Shown one piece after another: positions 27,870 through 39,861 of a stretch of 64,000 bases of DNA. The position numbers were made by a program, and so were the translations under genes. The stretch's first letter is position 1, and each line of letters begins with the position of its first letter. Source of the DNA: Pontibacterium granulatum (GTDB lineage Bacteria; Pseudomonadota; Gammaproteobacteria; Pseudomonadales; Balneatricaceae); assembly GCF_029961155.1 (NCBI RefSeq), contig NZ_JASBRH010000014.1:41800-105799 (forward strand). The letters run 5' to 3'. Under the pieces are notes generated by a model. The model made no database searches. It saw nothing but the letters and a program-made list of their open reading frames with translations, and was not told the DNA's origin.

Positions 27870-28045
27870 CTATTTTGCAATTGATCGTGATGGGCGGGTG
27901 AGTACCGCAGCCTGGGAGTCTTTCGTCAGGCTCCTAGTTTATACAGGGCAGGGCGGGGCGTTTCATGCTTGTTTGCGACGCTCCATGGTTCGTTTCCGAA
28001 TCCTGCCCGATATTGCTGCTACGACCGACTCACGCCGCCGGTCGG
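27870..28045. other. Gap between lipA terminator and MITE
   Basis: No gene or RNA recognised. It contains the probable lipA promoter region and a GGGCAGGGCGGGG stretch. Confidence 0.4.
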
Positions 28046-28316
28046 TTAGGGAACCTTCGAATAAGTCCGAGACTTTCTCTGCGGTCGATAAAACAGCTTA
28101 ATGCGCGAAAGGAAGCACAGTGGAATGACTATTCATTTCCAAGCTTCCTGACAAAGCAGAAAGCTGTTTTAGCGCCCGCCCTTCGGGGCATTCAGAGCAA
28201 TCCGATCTCTGCGTTAGCGATTTTCGCCAGGCAACCAGCATGGCTGTAACCGCTGCCTTGATCTCGAATAGCTCTGAATGCCAGAGGTGTTTCGGACTTG
28301 TTCGCAGGTTCCTTAG
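28046..28316. mobile_element. MITE-like element, IS5-type ends, abutting the gcvT stop codon
   Basis: The core 28050-28312 (263 bp) is bounded by 24-bp inverted ends that differ at three positions; both begin GGAACCT and share AAGTCCGA. The flanking 4-bp TTAG occurs on both sides (28046-28049 and 28313-28316), fitting the YTAR target duplication of IS5-family elements. Inside are smaller inverted repeats: AAAACAGCTT with AAGCTGTTTT, and GGCATTCAGAGC with GCTCTGAATGCC. No transposase gene is present, so movement would need a helper. The right-hand TTAG contains the gcvT stop codon, so insertion happened exactly at the gene's end. Confidence 0.75.
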
Positions 28317-29440
28317 CCGCGGTAGTAACGCTGCTCGATGAACGGCATGCGGGATACAGTCATAGGCAGTTTCTTACCACGTACTTCTGCGTATACCACA
28401 GTGTCCAGTGCGCTGAATGCGGTTTCTACGTACGCCATTGCGACTGGCTTGCCTACTGTAGGACCGAACGTACCGCTGGTTACGGTACCGATCTTGTTAC
28501 CGTCCGCGTCGAACAGCTCAGTGCCTTCACGCACAGGTGCACGACCTTCGCCCAGCAGACCTACACGTTTGCGGGTCCAATCTTTGTTTGCGATCTGGCC
28601 CAGGATCTTCTCTTCACCCGGGAAGCCGCCCGCACGCTCACCGTCAGCGCGACGGCACTTGGAGATCGCCCAGATCAGGCTGCCTTCCAGAGGTGTGGTG
28701 GTTGTGTCGATGTCGTTGCCGTACAGGCACAGACCGGATTCCAGACGCAGGGAGTCACGTGCACCCAGACCGATCGCTTCGATTTCTGGTTGTTCCAGGA
28801 ACAGGCGGCACAGGCGCTCAGCGTCGGCGGTAGGGATAGAGATTTCGAAACCGTCTTCACCGGTGTAACCGGAGCGGGAAACGAAGCAGTCGACACCGTC
28901 GATCTTCATCTGGCGGGAGTCCATGAAAACCATGTCAGCTACTTCCGGTGCCAGACGTGCGATTGCAGCTGCAGCGGTTGGGCCCTGAACAGCAACCAGC
29001 GCGCGGTCGTCCAGAACTTCCAGCTCAACGCCTTCACCCAGGTTTGCCTGCATGTGCGCGATGTCCTGGTCTTTGCATGCTGCGTTAACAACAACGTAGA
29101 TCCAGTCACCGTAGTTGGTCACCATCAGGTCGTCCATGATGCCGCCATCTTCGTTGGTGAACAGCGCGTAGCGCTGTTTGCCCGCTGGCAGGTCGATGAT
29201 GTCGACTGGGACCAGTTTTTCCAGCGCTGCCGCAGCGTTTTCGCCGCTCAACTTCACCTGTCCCATATGGGAAACATCAAACAGGCCCGCTTGGTCACGG
29301 GTGTGCAAGTGCTCCTTCTTTACGCCCAGTGGGTACTGAACAGGCATTTCGTAGCCAGCGAAAGGAACCATTTTACCGCCGAGCTCAACGTGAAGATCAA
29401 ACAGTGGAGTTTTCTTCAGTGCGCCTTGTGTTTCAGCCAT
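28313..29440 (-). CDS. gcvT: Glycine cleavage system T protein (aminomethyltransferase)
   Basis: A 375-residue tetrahydrofolate-dependent enzyme that takes the aminomethyl group from lipoyl-GcvH, releasing ammonia and making methylene-THF. Typical segments are VPFAGYEMPVQYPLG, LFDVSHMGQVKLSG and SGYTGEDGFEI. I start at MAETQ (29440), six bases after GAGG; the frame is open 36 codons further upstream but without ribosome signals or family counterpart. The gene is separated from gcvHP by the XRE regulator, sdaA and glyA. The MITE-like element ends immediately after its stop codon. Confidence 0.93.
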   Translation of the reverse strand: MAETQGALKKTPLFDLHVELGGKMVPFAGYEMPVQYPLGVKKEHLHTRDQAGLFDVSHMGQVKLSGENAAAALEKLVPVDIIDLPAGKQRYALFTNEDGGIMDDLMVTNYGDWIYVVVNAACKDQDIAHMQANLGEGVELEVLDDRALVAVQGPTAAAAIARLAPEVADMVFMDSRQMKIDGVDCFVSRSGYTGEDGFEISIPTADAERLCRLFLEQPEIEAIGLGARDSLRLESGLCLYGNDIDTTTTPLEGSLIWAISKCRRADGERAGGFPGEEKILGQIANKDWTRKRVGLLGEGRAPVREGTELFDADGNKIGTVTSGTFGPTVGKPVAMAYVETAFSALDTVVYAEVRGKKLPMTVSRMPFIEQRYYRG

Positions 29441-29607
29441 ATCGAACCTCATCAGTTTTTTATTCGTGGGGGAGAAGGTGTGTCCCGGTGGCCTGGTGGC
29501 CACCGGACGGCTGGAGCAAAAGGCCGATTGTGCGCCAGCCATAGACACAAAAAACTGCTACCCGCTTGTTTCTATAAATAGGTAGATATGATCAAAAGAG
29601 ATCATAA

Positions 29608-29623
29608 GTTTCCAATAGGAAAC
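29608..29623. promoter_or_regulatory. Palindromic operator upstream of gcvT
   Basis: GTTTCCAATAGGAAAC is a palindrome (TTTCC-N4-GGAAA) about 170 bp upstream of the gcvT start. The same 14-bp core occurs upstream of sdaA (30649-30662), and a degenerate copy (GACCAAGAGGAAACT) lies next to it at 29630-29645. It is probably bound by the XRE-cupin regulator encoded next door. The rest of the gap 29441-29766 holds the gcvT promoter and leader; I found no glycine riboswitch. Confidence 0.6.
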
Positions 29624-29766
29624 AACTTAGACCAAGAGGAAACTCCATGCAAGTGATTTTTTTTACATGAATTCGACTAATAGATGCAGATATATGCATC
29701 CGGTGGGTAACTTATTGCGCGATATGGGAAAACTGAGGAACAGGATTCTGTGCTCAGCAGGCAGAC

Positions 29767-29802
29767 AAAAAAAATGCCGTCGTAGGATGAACCCACGATG
29801 GC
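29767..29802 (-). terminator. Terminator after the XRE-cupin regulator gene
   Basis: On the minus strand GCCATCGT pairs with ACGACGGC (one G-T pair) and is followed by eight T residues. Confidence 0.75.
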
Positions 29803-29889
29803 ACTTCAGGAAGAATAGTTAAAGTATATGTTAGAACCTGCCGGAGGGGAATATCTTCACTTCACTCAAGCAGTGCTCAGTATTTCGCT

Positions 29890-30522
29890 TTAGGCGGTCA
29901 CCCAGATGACTTCCGCATCCTGCTCGCTGGTGGATACCAGAGCGTGGCCCATTTCACAGTCATAATAAGCGGAGTCGCCTTCGAACAGCTCGATTGGCTC
30001 GTAAAACTCTGTATAAAACAGAAGCGAGCCCTTCAATACATAGAGGAACTCTTCGCCGTCATGGCGCACCCACTCAGGGTATTCATCAAATGAGCGTGCG
30101 TGTACCACGGTGCGAAACGGGACCATCTTCTTACTGGTCAGCTGTGTCGCAAGCAGTTCGTGCTCATAAGTCGGCGTAGGGTGCGGTGTGCCTTCGCCGC
30201 AGCGGGTAATATCACGGCGGCCACCGGCACCTGAGCTGCGCTTAGGCTGGGTGAAAAGCTGAGGCATGTCGATGCCTAAGCCCTTCACCAGCTTGTTGAC
30301 CGCGGAAAAGGTTGGAGAGATCTGTTCGTTTTCGATTTTGGACAGCGTAGAGCGTGCAAGACCGGTACGTTTACTGGCTTCTTCCAGCGTCAGATTCTGG
30401 CTCAGGCGGATTTCGCGTACACGCTTACCCAGCTGCAGCGGCTCCACTGCAGCTTCCGCATTGCCTTCGGCGCGGGCGATTTCTATTTTTTCTTCTCGTA
30501 AGAAGTGTGGTTCGTCGGACAT
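29890..30522 (-). CDS. XRE-type helix-turn-helix regulator with cupin domain
   Basis: A 210-residue transcription factor. Residues 28-82 are an XRE helix-turn-helix (LGKRVREIRLSQNLTLEEAS, then TGLARSTLSKIENEQISP). Residues 130-205 are a cupin that usually binds a small ligand (HDGEEFLYVLKGSLLFYTE). I start at the ATG at 30522 with an AAGGAG site; the frame is open 31 codons further without support. It lies between gcvT and sdaA-glyA-gcvH-gcvP, and the TTTCC-N4-GGAAA palindrome precedes both units, so it probably controls glycine and serine breakdown. In Pseudomonas this place is taken by GcsR, a different protein family. Confidence 0.82.
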   Translation of the reverse strand: MSDEPHFLREEKIEIARAEGNAEAAVEPLQLGKRVREIRLSQNLTLEEASKRTGLARSTLSKIENEQISPTFSAVNKLVKGLGIDMPQLFTQPKRSSGAGGRRDITRCGEGTPHPTPTYEHELLATQLTSKKMVPFRTVVHARSFDEYPEWVRHDGEEFLYVLKGSLLFYTEFYEPIELFEGDSAYYDCEMGHALVSTSEQDAEVIWVTA

Positions 30523-30640
30523 TTGTAGCTCACTCCTTAGCACCCGGCATTTCTTAATTCGGGTTACTGTTTCCAAAAATGTTACACAAGCCCCCGTCTC
30601 TTTGAAAGGAAACAAGAGAGTGTTTAATTCACGCTATGAG

Positions 30641-30670
30641 AACAAAAGTTTCCAATAGGAAATTTTTGTT
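30641..30670. promoter_or_regulatory. Extended palindromic operator between the XRE gene and sdaA
   Basis: The core TTTCCAATAGGAAA (30649-30662) is identical to that upstream of gcvT. Here it is extended by AACAAAA on the left and TTTTGTT on the right, giving a palindrome of about 30 bp. It lies 120 bp upstream of the regulator start and 160 bp upstream of the sdaA start, and could control both. Confidence 0.65.
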
Positions 30671-30827
30671 GCCAATTATGAAATCTGTTGATAGTCTGAG
30701 CCCTATACGAGGTTGAGGCTATTATTTAACCAGAAGGGTTTGGCCTGTATATCTTGCTCTGGGCGAGCGCGGAGCAGGGGATGTCTCCGAAAAGCGGTGA
30801 ATAACAATAAAGTTGGAGGCTTGAGTC

Positions 30828-32213
30828 ATGCTACTCAGCATCTTTGATCTATTTAAAGTGGGCATCGGTCCTTCCAGTTCTCATACTGTAGGTCCAATGG
30901 TTGCGGCAAACCGTTTTCTGGACGAGCTGCGCGAAAAGAATCTGCTGGACAGTGTTAGCCGTGTAAAGGTTGATCTGTACGGCTCACTGGCAATGACCGG
31001 CGAAGGCCACGCGACAGATGTTGCTGTGCTGCTGGGTTTGCTGGGTGAAAAGCCGGATCTGGTTGATCCGGACAAGGTCCCTGAATACATCAAACAGATC
31101 GACGACAGCGGTGAACTGAATCTTGCGGGAGAGCGCATGATTCCTTTCAAACGCGAAAGTGATCTGCCTTTCAACTTCGGTGAATCTCTGCCTAAGCATC
31201 CGAACGGTATGCGTTTCTGCGCTTTCGATGCGGCGGGCATCATCACCATCGACAGCATTTATTACTCCGTGGGCGGCGGTTTCGTACTGAGCGACGCCGA
31301 AGCGGGTGCAGATGCGGAAAAAGCAGCGACTGAGCACACCATTCCACACTGGTTCAACAATGCTGTCGAACTGCTTCAGATCTGTAAGAAAGAAAAAATT
31401 TCTATCGCTGATGTTGTGCTGACGAATGAGCGTTCCCGTATGGGCAGTGACGAAGCGGTAAACAACGCTGTTTTGAATATCTGGCACGTGATGGACAACT
31501 GTATCCGTCGAGGCTATCAGCAGACCGGTATCCTGCCGGGTGGTTTGAACGTAAAGCGTCGCGCCAACGAGTTGTACCGCGAGCTGACAGAAAAGCCGGA
31601 AAAAGCGCTGAAAGATCAGTTGACCGTAATGGACTGGGTGAACCTCTACGCGATCGCGGTGAACGAAGAAAACGCTGCCGGTGGTCGTGTGGTGACTGCA
31701 CCAACCAACGGTGCGGCGGGCGTGATTCCTGCGGTACTGGCGTACTACGACCGTTTTATCCCGAATTCCAACGAAGAAGGCATTGTGAAGTTCCTGGCGA
31801 CCGCTGCAGCGATCGGCATGTTGTACAAAACCAATGCCTCTATCTCTGCGGCTGAAGTGGGCTGTCAGGGTGAGATCGGTGTGGCCTGTTCCATGGCTGC
31901 CGGCGCACTGTGTGCCGTGTTGGGTGGTACCAACGAGCAGGTGGAAAACGCGGCCGAGATCGGCATGGAACACAACCTGGGCCTGACCTGTGATCCGATC
32001 GGTGGACTGGTTCAGGTGCCATGTATCGAACGTAACACCATGGGGGCGGTGAAAGCGATCAACGCAGCACGCCTGGCGCTGCGCGGTGATGGTGAACACC
32101 ACGTATCCCTGGATTCTGTAATCGAGACCATGCGTCAGACCGGTCTCGATATGCAGGACAAATACAAAGAAACCTCAACGGGTGGCCTGGCAGTGAACGC
32201 CGTGGCTTGCTGA
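30828..32213 (+). CDS. sdaA: L-serine ammonia-lyase
   Basis: A 461-residue iron-sulfur L-serine dehydratase converting serine to pyruvate and ammonia. The N terminus [17 protein letters not shown] and the C-terminal catalytic part with [31 protein letters not shown] and [14 protein letters not shown] are present, including the Cys that hold the [4Fe-4S] cluster. It is a single-chain type of normal length. GGAGG precedes the start. It begins the sdaA-glyA-gcvH-gcvP unit, so glycine turned into serine by GlyA can be drained to pyruvate. Confidence 0.94.
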   Translation: MLLSIFDLFKVGIGPSSSHTVGPMVAANRFLDELREKNLLDSVSRVKVDLYGSLAMTGEGHATDVAVLLGLLGEKPDLVDPDKVPEYIKQIDDSGELNLAGERMIPFKRESDLPFNFGESLPKHPNGMRFCAFDAAGIITIDSIYYSVGGGFVLSDAEAGADAEKAATEHTIPHWFNNAVELLQICKKEKISIADVVLTNERSRMGSDEAVNNAVLNIWHVMDNCIRRGYQQTGILPGGLNVKRRANELYRELTEKPEKALKDQLTVMDWVNLYAIAVNEENAAGGRVVTAPTNGAAGVIPAVLAYYDRFIPNSNEEGIVKFLATAAAIGMLYKTNASISAAEVGCQGEIGVACSMAAGALCAVLGGTNEQVENAAEIGMEHNLGLTCDPIGGLVQVPCIERNTMGAVKAINAARLALRGDGEHHVSLDSVIETMRQTGLDMQDKYKETSTGGLAVNAVAC

Positions 32214-32243
32214 CGTAAACCCAGAGTGGTCTGGAGATTTGAT

Positions 32244-32325
32244 AACTGCGTTAAATTTCATCTCAAAATGCTCATCTACAAACACGTAGACTCCGCTTTT
32301 TCGATGACATTTGCCTTGTTCTCGA
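32244..32325. repeat. Imperfect inverted repeat in the sdaA-glyA spacer
   Basis: The left arm (AAATTTCATCTCAAAATGC, from 32253) and the right arm (ending GATGACATTT at 32312) are largely complementary around ACAAACACGT. The sequence, including CTCCGCTTTTTCG and GCCTTGTTC, resembles intergenic repeats common in marine gammaproteobacteria. It would form a hairpin in the operon transcript between the two genes. Confidence 0.5.
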
Positions 32326-32377
32326 ACCACCATCCGCACTCTGAATGCTTTGACAATAACAAACAGAGATCAAAACC

Positions 32378-33682
32378 ATGAGCATGAGCGATCTGTACCG
32401 AAACGACGCTGTTAGCGAAAAGTTTTTCACTTGTGACCTGGCAGAAGCTGATCCGGCGATCAAAGCTGCCATCGAGCGTGAATTCCACCGCCAGGAAGAT
32501 GGCATTGAACTGATTGCATCCGAAAACATCGTGTCCAAGGCGGTAATGGTTGCACAGGGCACGGAGCTGACCAACAAGTACGCTGAAGGTTATGTAGGCC
32601 GTCGTTACTACGGTGGTTGTGAATTCGTTGACGAAGTAGAAGCACTGGCTGTTGAGCGTGCTAAGCAACTGTTTAACTGCGAATACGTAAACGTACAGCC
32701 ACACTCCGGCGCACAGGCAAACGGTGCAGTATTCATGGCGCTGCTGCAGCCAGGCGACACTATCTTGGGTATGTCCCTGGATGCGGGTGGTCACCTGACT
32801 CACGGTGCACGTCCAGCACAGTCTGGTAAATGGTTTAACGCTGAACAGTACGGTGTAGACCGTGAAACCCAGCGCATCGATTACGACGCAGTTGAAGCGC
32901 AGGCCGTTGAGTGCCAGCCAAAACTGATCATCGCAGGTGGTTCTGCAATCCCACGTGAGATCGACTTCGCACGTTTCCGCGAAATCGCAGACAAAGTGGG
33001 CGCATACCTGATGGTAGATATGGCACACATCGCGGGTCTGATCGCAACCGGTCAGCACCCAAGCCCTCTGCCGCACGCACACGTTGTAACGACGACTACG
33101 CACAAAACCCTGCGCGGTCCACGTGGCGGCATGATCCTGTCCAACGATCTGGATCTGGGTAAGAAAATCAACTCTGCGGTATTCCCTGGCCTGCAGGGTG
33201 GCCCTCTGATGCACGTGATCGCATCCAAAGCGGTTGCTTTCGGCGAAGCGCTGCAGCCTGAGTTCACCGACTACATCAAACAGGTTGTTAAGAACGCATC
33301 TGTATTGGCTGAAACACTGGTTGAGCGTGGTTGTGACATCGTAACCGGTGGTACTGATACTCACCTGATGCTGGTTGACCTGCGTCCTAAAGGCCTTAAG
33401 GGCAACGCGACTGAAGAATCCCTGGAGCGTGCCGGTATCACCTGTAACAAGAACGGCATCCCGTTCGACCCAGAGAAACCGATGGTAACGTCCGGTATCC
33501 GTTTGGGTACGCCTGCAGGCACCAGCCGTGGCTTCGGTGAAGACGAGTTCCGCCTGATCGGTAACCTGATCGGTGACGTTCTGGATGGCCTGGCGGCGAA
33601 CCCGGAAGACAACAGCGAAGCGGAAGCAAAAGTACGCGAGCAGGTTAAAGCCCTGTGCGAACGTTTCCCGCTGTACCGCTAA
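32378..33682 (+). CDS. glyA: Serine hydroxymethyltransferase
   Basis: A 434-residue PLP enzyme interconverting serine and glycine with tetrahydrofolate. The PLP-lysine motif [16 protein letters not shown], the early [13 protein letters not shown] and the [19 protein letters not shown] segment are intact. It joins the glycine cleavage system in moving one-carbon units. Two ATG codons lie six bases apart; the first is used by default. The 3' end runs directly into a tandem 14-bp repeat containing its stop codon. Confidence 0.96.
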   Translation: MSMSDLYRNDAVSEKFFTCDLAEADPAIKAAIEREFHRQEDGIELIASENIVSKAVMVAQGTELTNKYAEGYVGRRYYGGCEFVDEVEALAVERAKQLFNCEYVNVQPHSGAQANGAVFMALLQPGDTILGMSLDAGGHLTHGARPAQSGKWFNAEQYGVDRETQRIDYDAVEAQAVECQPKLIIAGGSAIPREIDFARFREIADKVGAYLMVDMAHIAGLIATGQHPSPLPHAHVVTTTTHKTLRGPRGGMILSNDLDLGKKINSAVFPGLQGGPLMHVIASKAVAFGEALQPEFTDYIKQVVKNASVLAETLVERGCDIVTGGTDTHLMLVDLRPKGLKGNATEESLERAGITCNKNGIPFDPEKPMVTSGIRLGTPAGTSRGFGEDEFRLIGNLIGDVLDGLAANPEDNSEAEAKVREQVKALCERFPLYR

Positions 33683-33714
33683 GTAAGTACCGCTAAGTAA
33701 GTACCGTTAAGTTC
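33673..33714. repeat. Three tandem 14-bp units at the glyA stop codon
   Basis: The unit GTACCGCTAAGTAA occurs twice in perfect form and a third time diverged (GTACCGTTAAGTTC). The first unit encodes the last residues and stop codon of glyA, so duplication of the gene's end produced spare stop codons in the spacer. Confidence 0.7.
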
Positions 33715-33805
33715 TAAGTAAAAGATAACTGTTAGCAGGCAGTTGCGGATCCGAAAACAGCCCAACTGCCTGAGTACCAGATGTGACAAGTTTGAGGAAT
33801 AAAAA

Positions 33806-34198
33806 ATGAGCAACGTACCAAGCAATCTGAAATACGCAGCATCTCACGAGTGGGTTCTGGACAACGGTGACGGCACTGTAACCGTAGGTATCTCTGACCA
33901 CGCACAGGAACTGCTGGGCGACGTAGTATTCGTTGAGCTGCCAGAAGTTGGTCGCGAAGTAGAACAGGGTGAAGAGTTCTCCCTGGTTGAGTCCGTAAAA
34001 GCGGCTTCCGACATCTACTCTCCAGTTTCCGGTGAAGTTGTTGCTGTAAACGAAGATCTGGAAGACGCACCAGAAACCGTAAACGACGAAGCATTCGAAG
34101 GCGGTTGGATTGCAAAAATCAAACTGGCAGAAGGCGCGGATCTGAGCCACCTGCTGGACGCTGCTGCATACGAAGCGAAGGTTGCCGAAGAGGGTTGA
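33806..34198 (+). CDS. gcvH: Glycine cleavage system H protein
   Basis: A 130-residue lipoyl carrier that shuttles the aminomethyl group between GcvP, GcvT and the lipoamide dehydrogenase. The lipoylated Lys lies in [17 protein letters not shown] precedes the start at suitable distance. Codon use is strongly biased, as in glyA and gcvP, suggesting high expression. Confidence 0.96.
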   Translation: MSNVPSNLKYAASHEWVLDNGDGTVTVGISDHAQELLGDVVFVELPEVGREVEQGEEFSLVESVKAASDIYSPVSGEVVAVNEDLEDAPETVNDEAFEGGWIAKIKLAEGADLSHLLDAAAYEAKVAEEG

Positions 34199-34256
34199 TC
34201 GCTCTGACCGGGTGGGTCCGGTTTAGATAGTCCCCCGATCAACTCTTTAAGCAAGC

Positions 34257-34284
34257 GCGGGGTGGTTGTGCAGGACCACCCCGC
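34257..34284 (+). promoter_or_regulatory. GC-rich hairpin between gcvH and gcvP
   Basis: GCGGGGTGGT pairs perfectly with ACCACCCCGC around an 8-base loop. No T run follows, so it is more likely an mRNA-stabilising or processing element than a terminator. Confidence 0.5.
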
Positions 34285-34389
34285 ACCCCCTATCACTTCC
34301 GGAGCCGATGCCGCACCGGATGGGGTTGGAAAAGATAAACACCGGCTGGCTGCTGAAGCAGCGGGCCGTATAACAACAGGTTGATAAAA

Positions 34390-37275
<2,886 letters not shown>

Positions 37276-37307
37276 GCAGGTTAAGCGCAACAAGCACCAT
37301 CTGGAAA

Positions 37308-37381
37308 TGGGTTCCCGGGCGGCTCTTTCGGGAACCCAGCTCTCAGGTCCTTTTGGCCCCGTTTTACGGGGCATTTTTTCT
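37308..37381 (+). terminator. Double terminator after gcvP
   Basis: A first hairpin (GGGTTCCCG with CGGGAACCC) is followed by a second (GCCCCGT with ACGGGGC) ending in a T run. Confidence 0.8.
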
Positions 37382-37492
37382 GGGGAAGGGTTGCGCGCCG
37401 GGATCGACGCCATCGGTCCACTTCTCCGGTGTCTTTCCAAGTCGGCGGAGCGATTCGCTGCAGGAAAACTCCTGTATAGCAATTGACCTTTT

Positions 37493-37518
37493 CGGCGGTA
37501 CCTTGGTACCGCCTTTTT
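37493..37518. terminator. Terminator downstream of the M48 peptidase gene
   Basis: GGCGGTACC-TT-GGTACCGCC followed by TTTTTT on the plus strand; on the minus strand the T side is weak (GAAAAGG upstream gives CCTTTTC). Confidence 0.65.
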
Positions 37519-37526
37519 TATGCCTG

Positions 37527-38576
37527 CTATTTGTCTAGCGGGGTATCTTTTTCTGACTGTGTTAGGTGCTCCACCTCTTTCTTCATAATCAGATAACGCT
37601 CTACCGTGGTGGGGTGAGATGCCTGGTTACCGTGATGGATGGAAGAGGGGTGTACGGACGCCATTTTGCGCCAAAACTCTGGCAGTGATGCAACAGCGTA
37701 GCCCTGCTGGTGCATCAAACGGATGGCCAGGATATCCGCTTCGATTTCGTATTCCTGACTGAGCAGGTTAGCACCAAGGCCAACTCCAATCCCCGGACTG
37801 ATCATATTGCCTGACAGTGATATGGCAATATCAAAGAGCCCGCCAATCAGTCCGTCCCGGATCTTGTCGGCACGGTGATCGATCACATTGTGTGCCAGCT
37901 CGTGGGCGATGATCAGCGCCAGATCCTTATCCGCTTGGGCAAAGCGAATAAGCCCTTCATTGATGACAATGGTATCGCCGTCGGCAAAGGCGTTGATCGC
38001 ATCACGGCGGCTCAGAATGACCGGATAGTCACAGAGCGCAACCGCATTCAGTCTGAGGGCTATTTCGGTCCCCTCACGTTCGACCTCAACCCTAACTGTC
38101 AGGTCGTCGCTCATAGCGTTACGCAGTTGCTGCGCAGTACCTCGGCTGCTTTCTGTGACCTGTTCGCCGTTGATCAGCAGCAAGCGATCACCGGGGAGCA
38201 GTTTTCCCTGTGCCGGGGCTCCCTCAATGACATCCTTAATCCTGATTCCATCGAGTGGACCAAAGGCTTTGACTGCCGCCTCTCGTTGGCTGGAGGAATA
38301 ATCGTTTGCTGTATGTAACTGGAGGCCGAGCTTTGGTTTAACTTTCTCGCCACACTGCGTCGTTGCGGTTTGCAGGAGAGGGAATGCCAAGCGCTGCAAG
38401 CGACTGTTCTGACGATATGCTTCCTCTAAAGCGTTCTGCTGTTGTAACAGTCGCTCTTTCTTTACGTCTTCGGTATCAAGCGAGCGTTGTGCGGTTGAAG
38501 AGCAACCTGCTACGGAAATACCGAGCAGAAGAAGTGCAATCCGCAGATGGGCTGGCTTTAGGGAAATTGGTTTCAT
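37527..38576 (-). CDS. M48-family metalloprotease lipoprotein with PDZ domain
   Basis: A 349-residue predicted lipoprotein (lipobox LLLGISVAGC). Residues about 75-185 look like a PDZ domain (IKDVIEGAPAQGKLLPGDRLLLINGE), followed by an M48 zinc peptidase core with LIIAHELAHNVIDH (HExxH). The third ligand is probably in EYEIEADILAIRLM. It would work in the periplasm in envelope protein quality control; BepA and LoiP are family relatives without the PDZ part. It is transcribed alone. Confidence 0.85.
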   Translation of the reverse strand: MKPISLKPAHLRIALLLLGISVAGCSSTAQRSLDTEDVKKERLLQQQNALEEAYRQNSRLQRLAFPLLQTATTQCGEKVKPKLGLQLHTANDYSSSQREAAVKAFGPLDGIRIKDVIEGAPAQGKLLPGDRLLLINGEQVTESSRGTAQQLRNAMSDDLTVRVEVEREGTEIALRLNAVALCDYPVILSRRDAINAFADGDTIVINEGLIRFAQADKDLALIIAHELAHNVIDHRADKIRDGLIGGLFDIAISLSGNMISPGIGVGLGANLLSQEYEIEADILAIRLMHQQGYAVASLPEFWRKMASVHPSSIHHGNQASHPTTVERYLIMKKEVEHLTQSEKDTPLDK

Positions 38577-38947
38577 CTGTGCAGTATAGGTTTGTTAGCG
38601 TTGATGGTCAGTTTGGATGATAAATGGCTAATTTAGCGCCTGATTTGATCCAAATCACCCAAAAAGTCGTAGTAAAACGATTGTTTGAAATGTGGTTTGA
38701 TTTAATCGAATGCTCCCGTTTATCGTCACCATATAAATGGGGTAAGTAGATACATTTTATGCAGTACGATGCAGATTAAGACATCTTTCGTATTTATAAG
38801 GTTAGATAAAAATGGAACTATAGAATTTTGTAATTCTGCGAAAGATGTAGTTGGTAATTAATATCATCTACATCACAGAAGTGGCGAAGGCTGAATCTTT
38901 TCTGTGCAGATTAAACAATAAGAAGTAAGTTAATCAGAGGAAGAACA
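38577..38947. other. AT-rich intergenic region upstream of the LuxR unit
   Basis: No gene seen. Contains an inverted repeat GATGTAG (38844-38850) and CTACATC (38868-38874) that could be an operator, possibly for the LuxR-type regulator downstream; this is only a suggestion. Confidence 0.35.
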
Positions 38948-39052
38948 GTGTTCTGCTTTAGTGTGTTGGGCTTTGATTTAATCCGCTGTATTGCCCATGA
39001 CTCATGGATTAAAGAGGCTTTCCAGTCAACTGGAAGTGGGGTACACGTGTAA
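38948..39052 (+). CDS. Upstream micro-ORF overlapping the luxR-type start
   Basis: A 34-residue reading frame starting with GTG eight bases after GAGG and ending in TAATG, so its stop overlaps the start codon of the LuxR-type gene. The LuxR gene has no convincing ribosome site of its own, so translation of this micro-ORF could control it by coupling. The peptide (MFCFSVLGFDLIRCIAHDSW at its start) has no recognisable family. Confidence 0.4.
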   Translation: MFCFSVLGFDLIRCIAHDSWIKEAFQSTGSGVHV

Positions 39053-39831
39053 TGAATGATGCAGTTTCCGTTCTTCCTTCCTGTAAGGCACCCGTTGTGT
39101 TTTCAAGCAATCTTTTAGTCAGTGAATGTAGCTGGGATAAAATATTCTCCGAACTACAGGGGTTATTAAAACAGCTGGGGTTTGTGTATTTTACATACTC
39201 TTCAGTACCACGTGATCTGGGATCAAAAGAGTCCCTTTTCTCGCTCACAAAACGACGTTACGGTACTGATACACAGGGCACTTTGCCTGAGCATATCGTC
39301 ACCCGTTATTACCGCGAAATGGCAACCCTCGATCCACTTTGGAAAGCGTTGCCTTTAACATCGCAACCGGTAATGGCGGACAGCCGTGAAAGTACCTCCA
39401 GCCCAATGGTTGATGGGTTTTGGCAGCAGTATGGCATTAGCTCGCGTGTTTATGTGCCAGTTGGAAAACACGAAGATAAACCTTGGTTTAATTACTTTGG
39501 CTTGTATCACGAAAAGTCCCAGGCGGAATTCAACCAGCTGTACCGTGATCTTTCCGGTACCTTACTGCCATTGCTTGAGCGGTGCCATAAGCTTTTATTG
39601 CTGGATGGTACCCGCGATACAAACCCTTATCTGAAACACTCAGTCTTTTCTGCGACCTGCACAAATATTTTACGTATGACGGCAGAGGGAATGTCGGTCA
39701 AAATGATTGCTGATAATCTCGGATTGACCGAAGAAGGTGTGACTTACCACATCACCCGGGCCAAGAAAGTACTGAATGCACGTAATAAAACACAGTTGAT
39801 AGCGCGGTTATACCAGTCCGGTATCCTTTGA
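39052..39831 (+). CDS. LuxR-family regulator (solo), autoinducer-binding type
   Basis: A 259-residue regulator. Residues 20-170 fit an autoinducer-binding domain, although the usual acyl-homoserine-lactone residues are only partly recognisable (for example TRYYREMATLDPLW and FWQQYGISSRVYVPV). The C-terminal helix-turn-helix is clear (RMTAEGMSVKMIADNLGLTE, then GVTYHITRAKKVLNARNK). No luxI synthase gene is in the window, so this is a solo that may respond to signals from other cells or to another ligand. Confidence 0.8.
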   Translation: MNDAVSVLPSCKAPVVFSSNLLVSECSWDKIFSELQGLLKQLGFVYFTYSSVPRDLGSKESLFSLTKRRYGTDTQGTLPEHIVTRYYREMATLDPLWKALPLTSQPVMADSRESTSSPMVDGFWQQYGISSRVYVPVGKHEDKPWFNYFGLYHEKSQAEFNQLYRDLSGTLLPLLERCHKLLLLDGTRDTNPYLKHSVFSATCTNILRMTAEGMSVKMIADNLGLTEEGVTYHITRAKKVLNARNKTQLIARLYQSGIL

Positions 39832-39861
39832 TTGAAAAGATACTTTTGAATGATTAACTGA

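Noticed and set aside
29441..29890. Glycine riboswitch in the gcvT leader
   Set aside because: I looked for paired aptamer cores and saw none; control is better explained by the palindromic operators.
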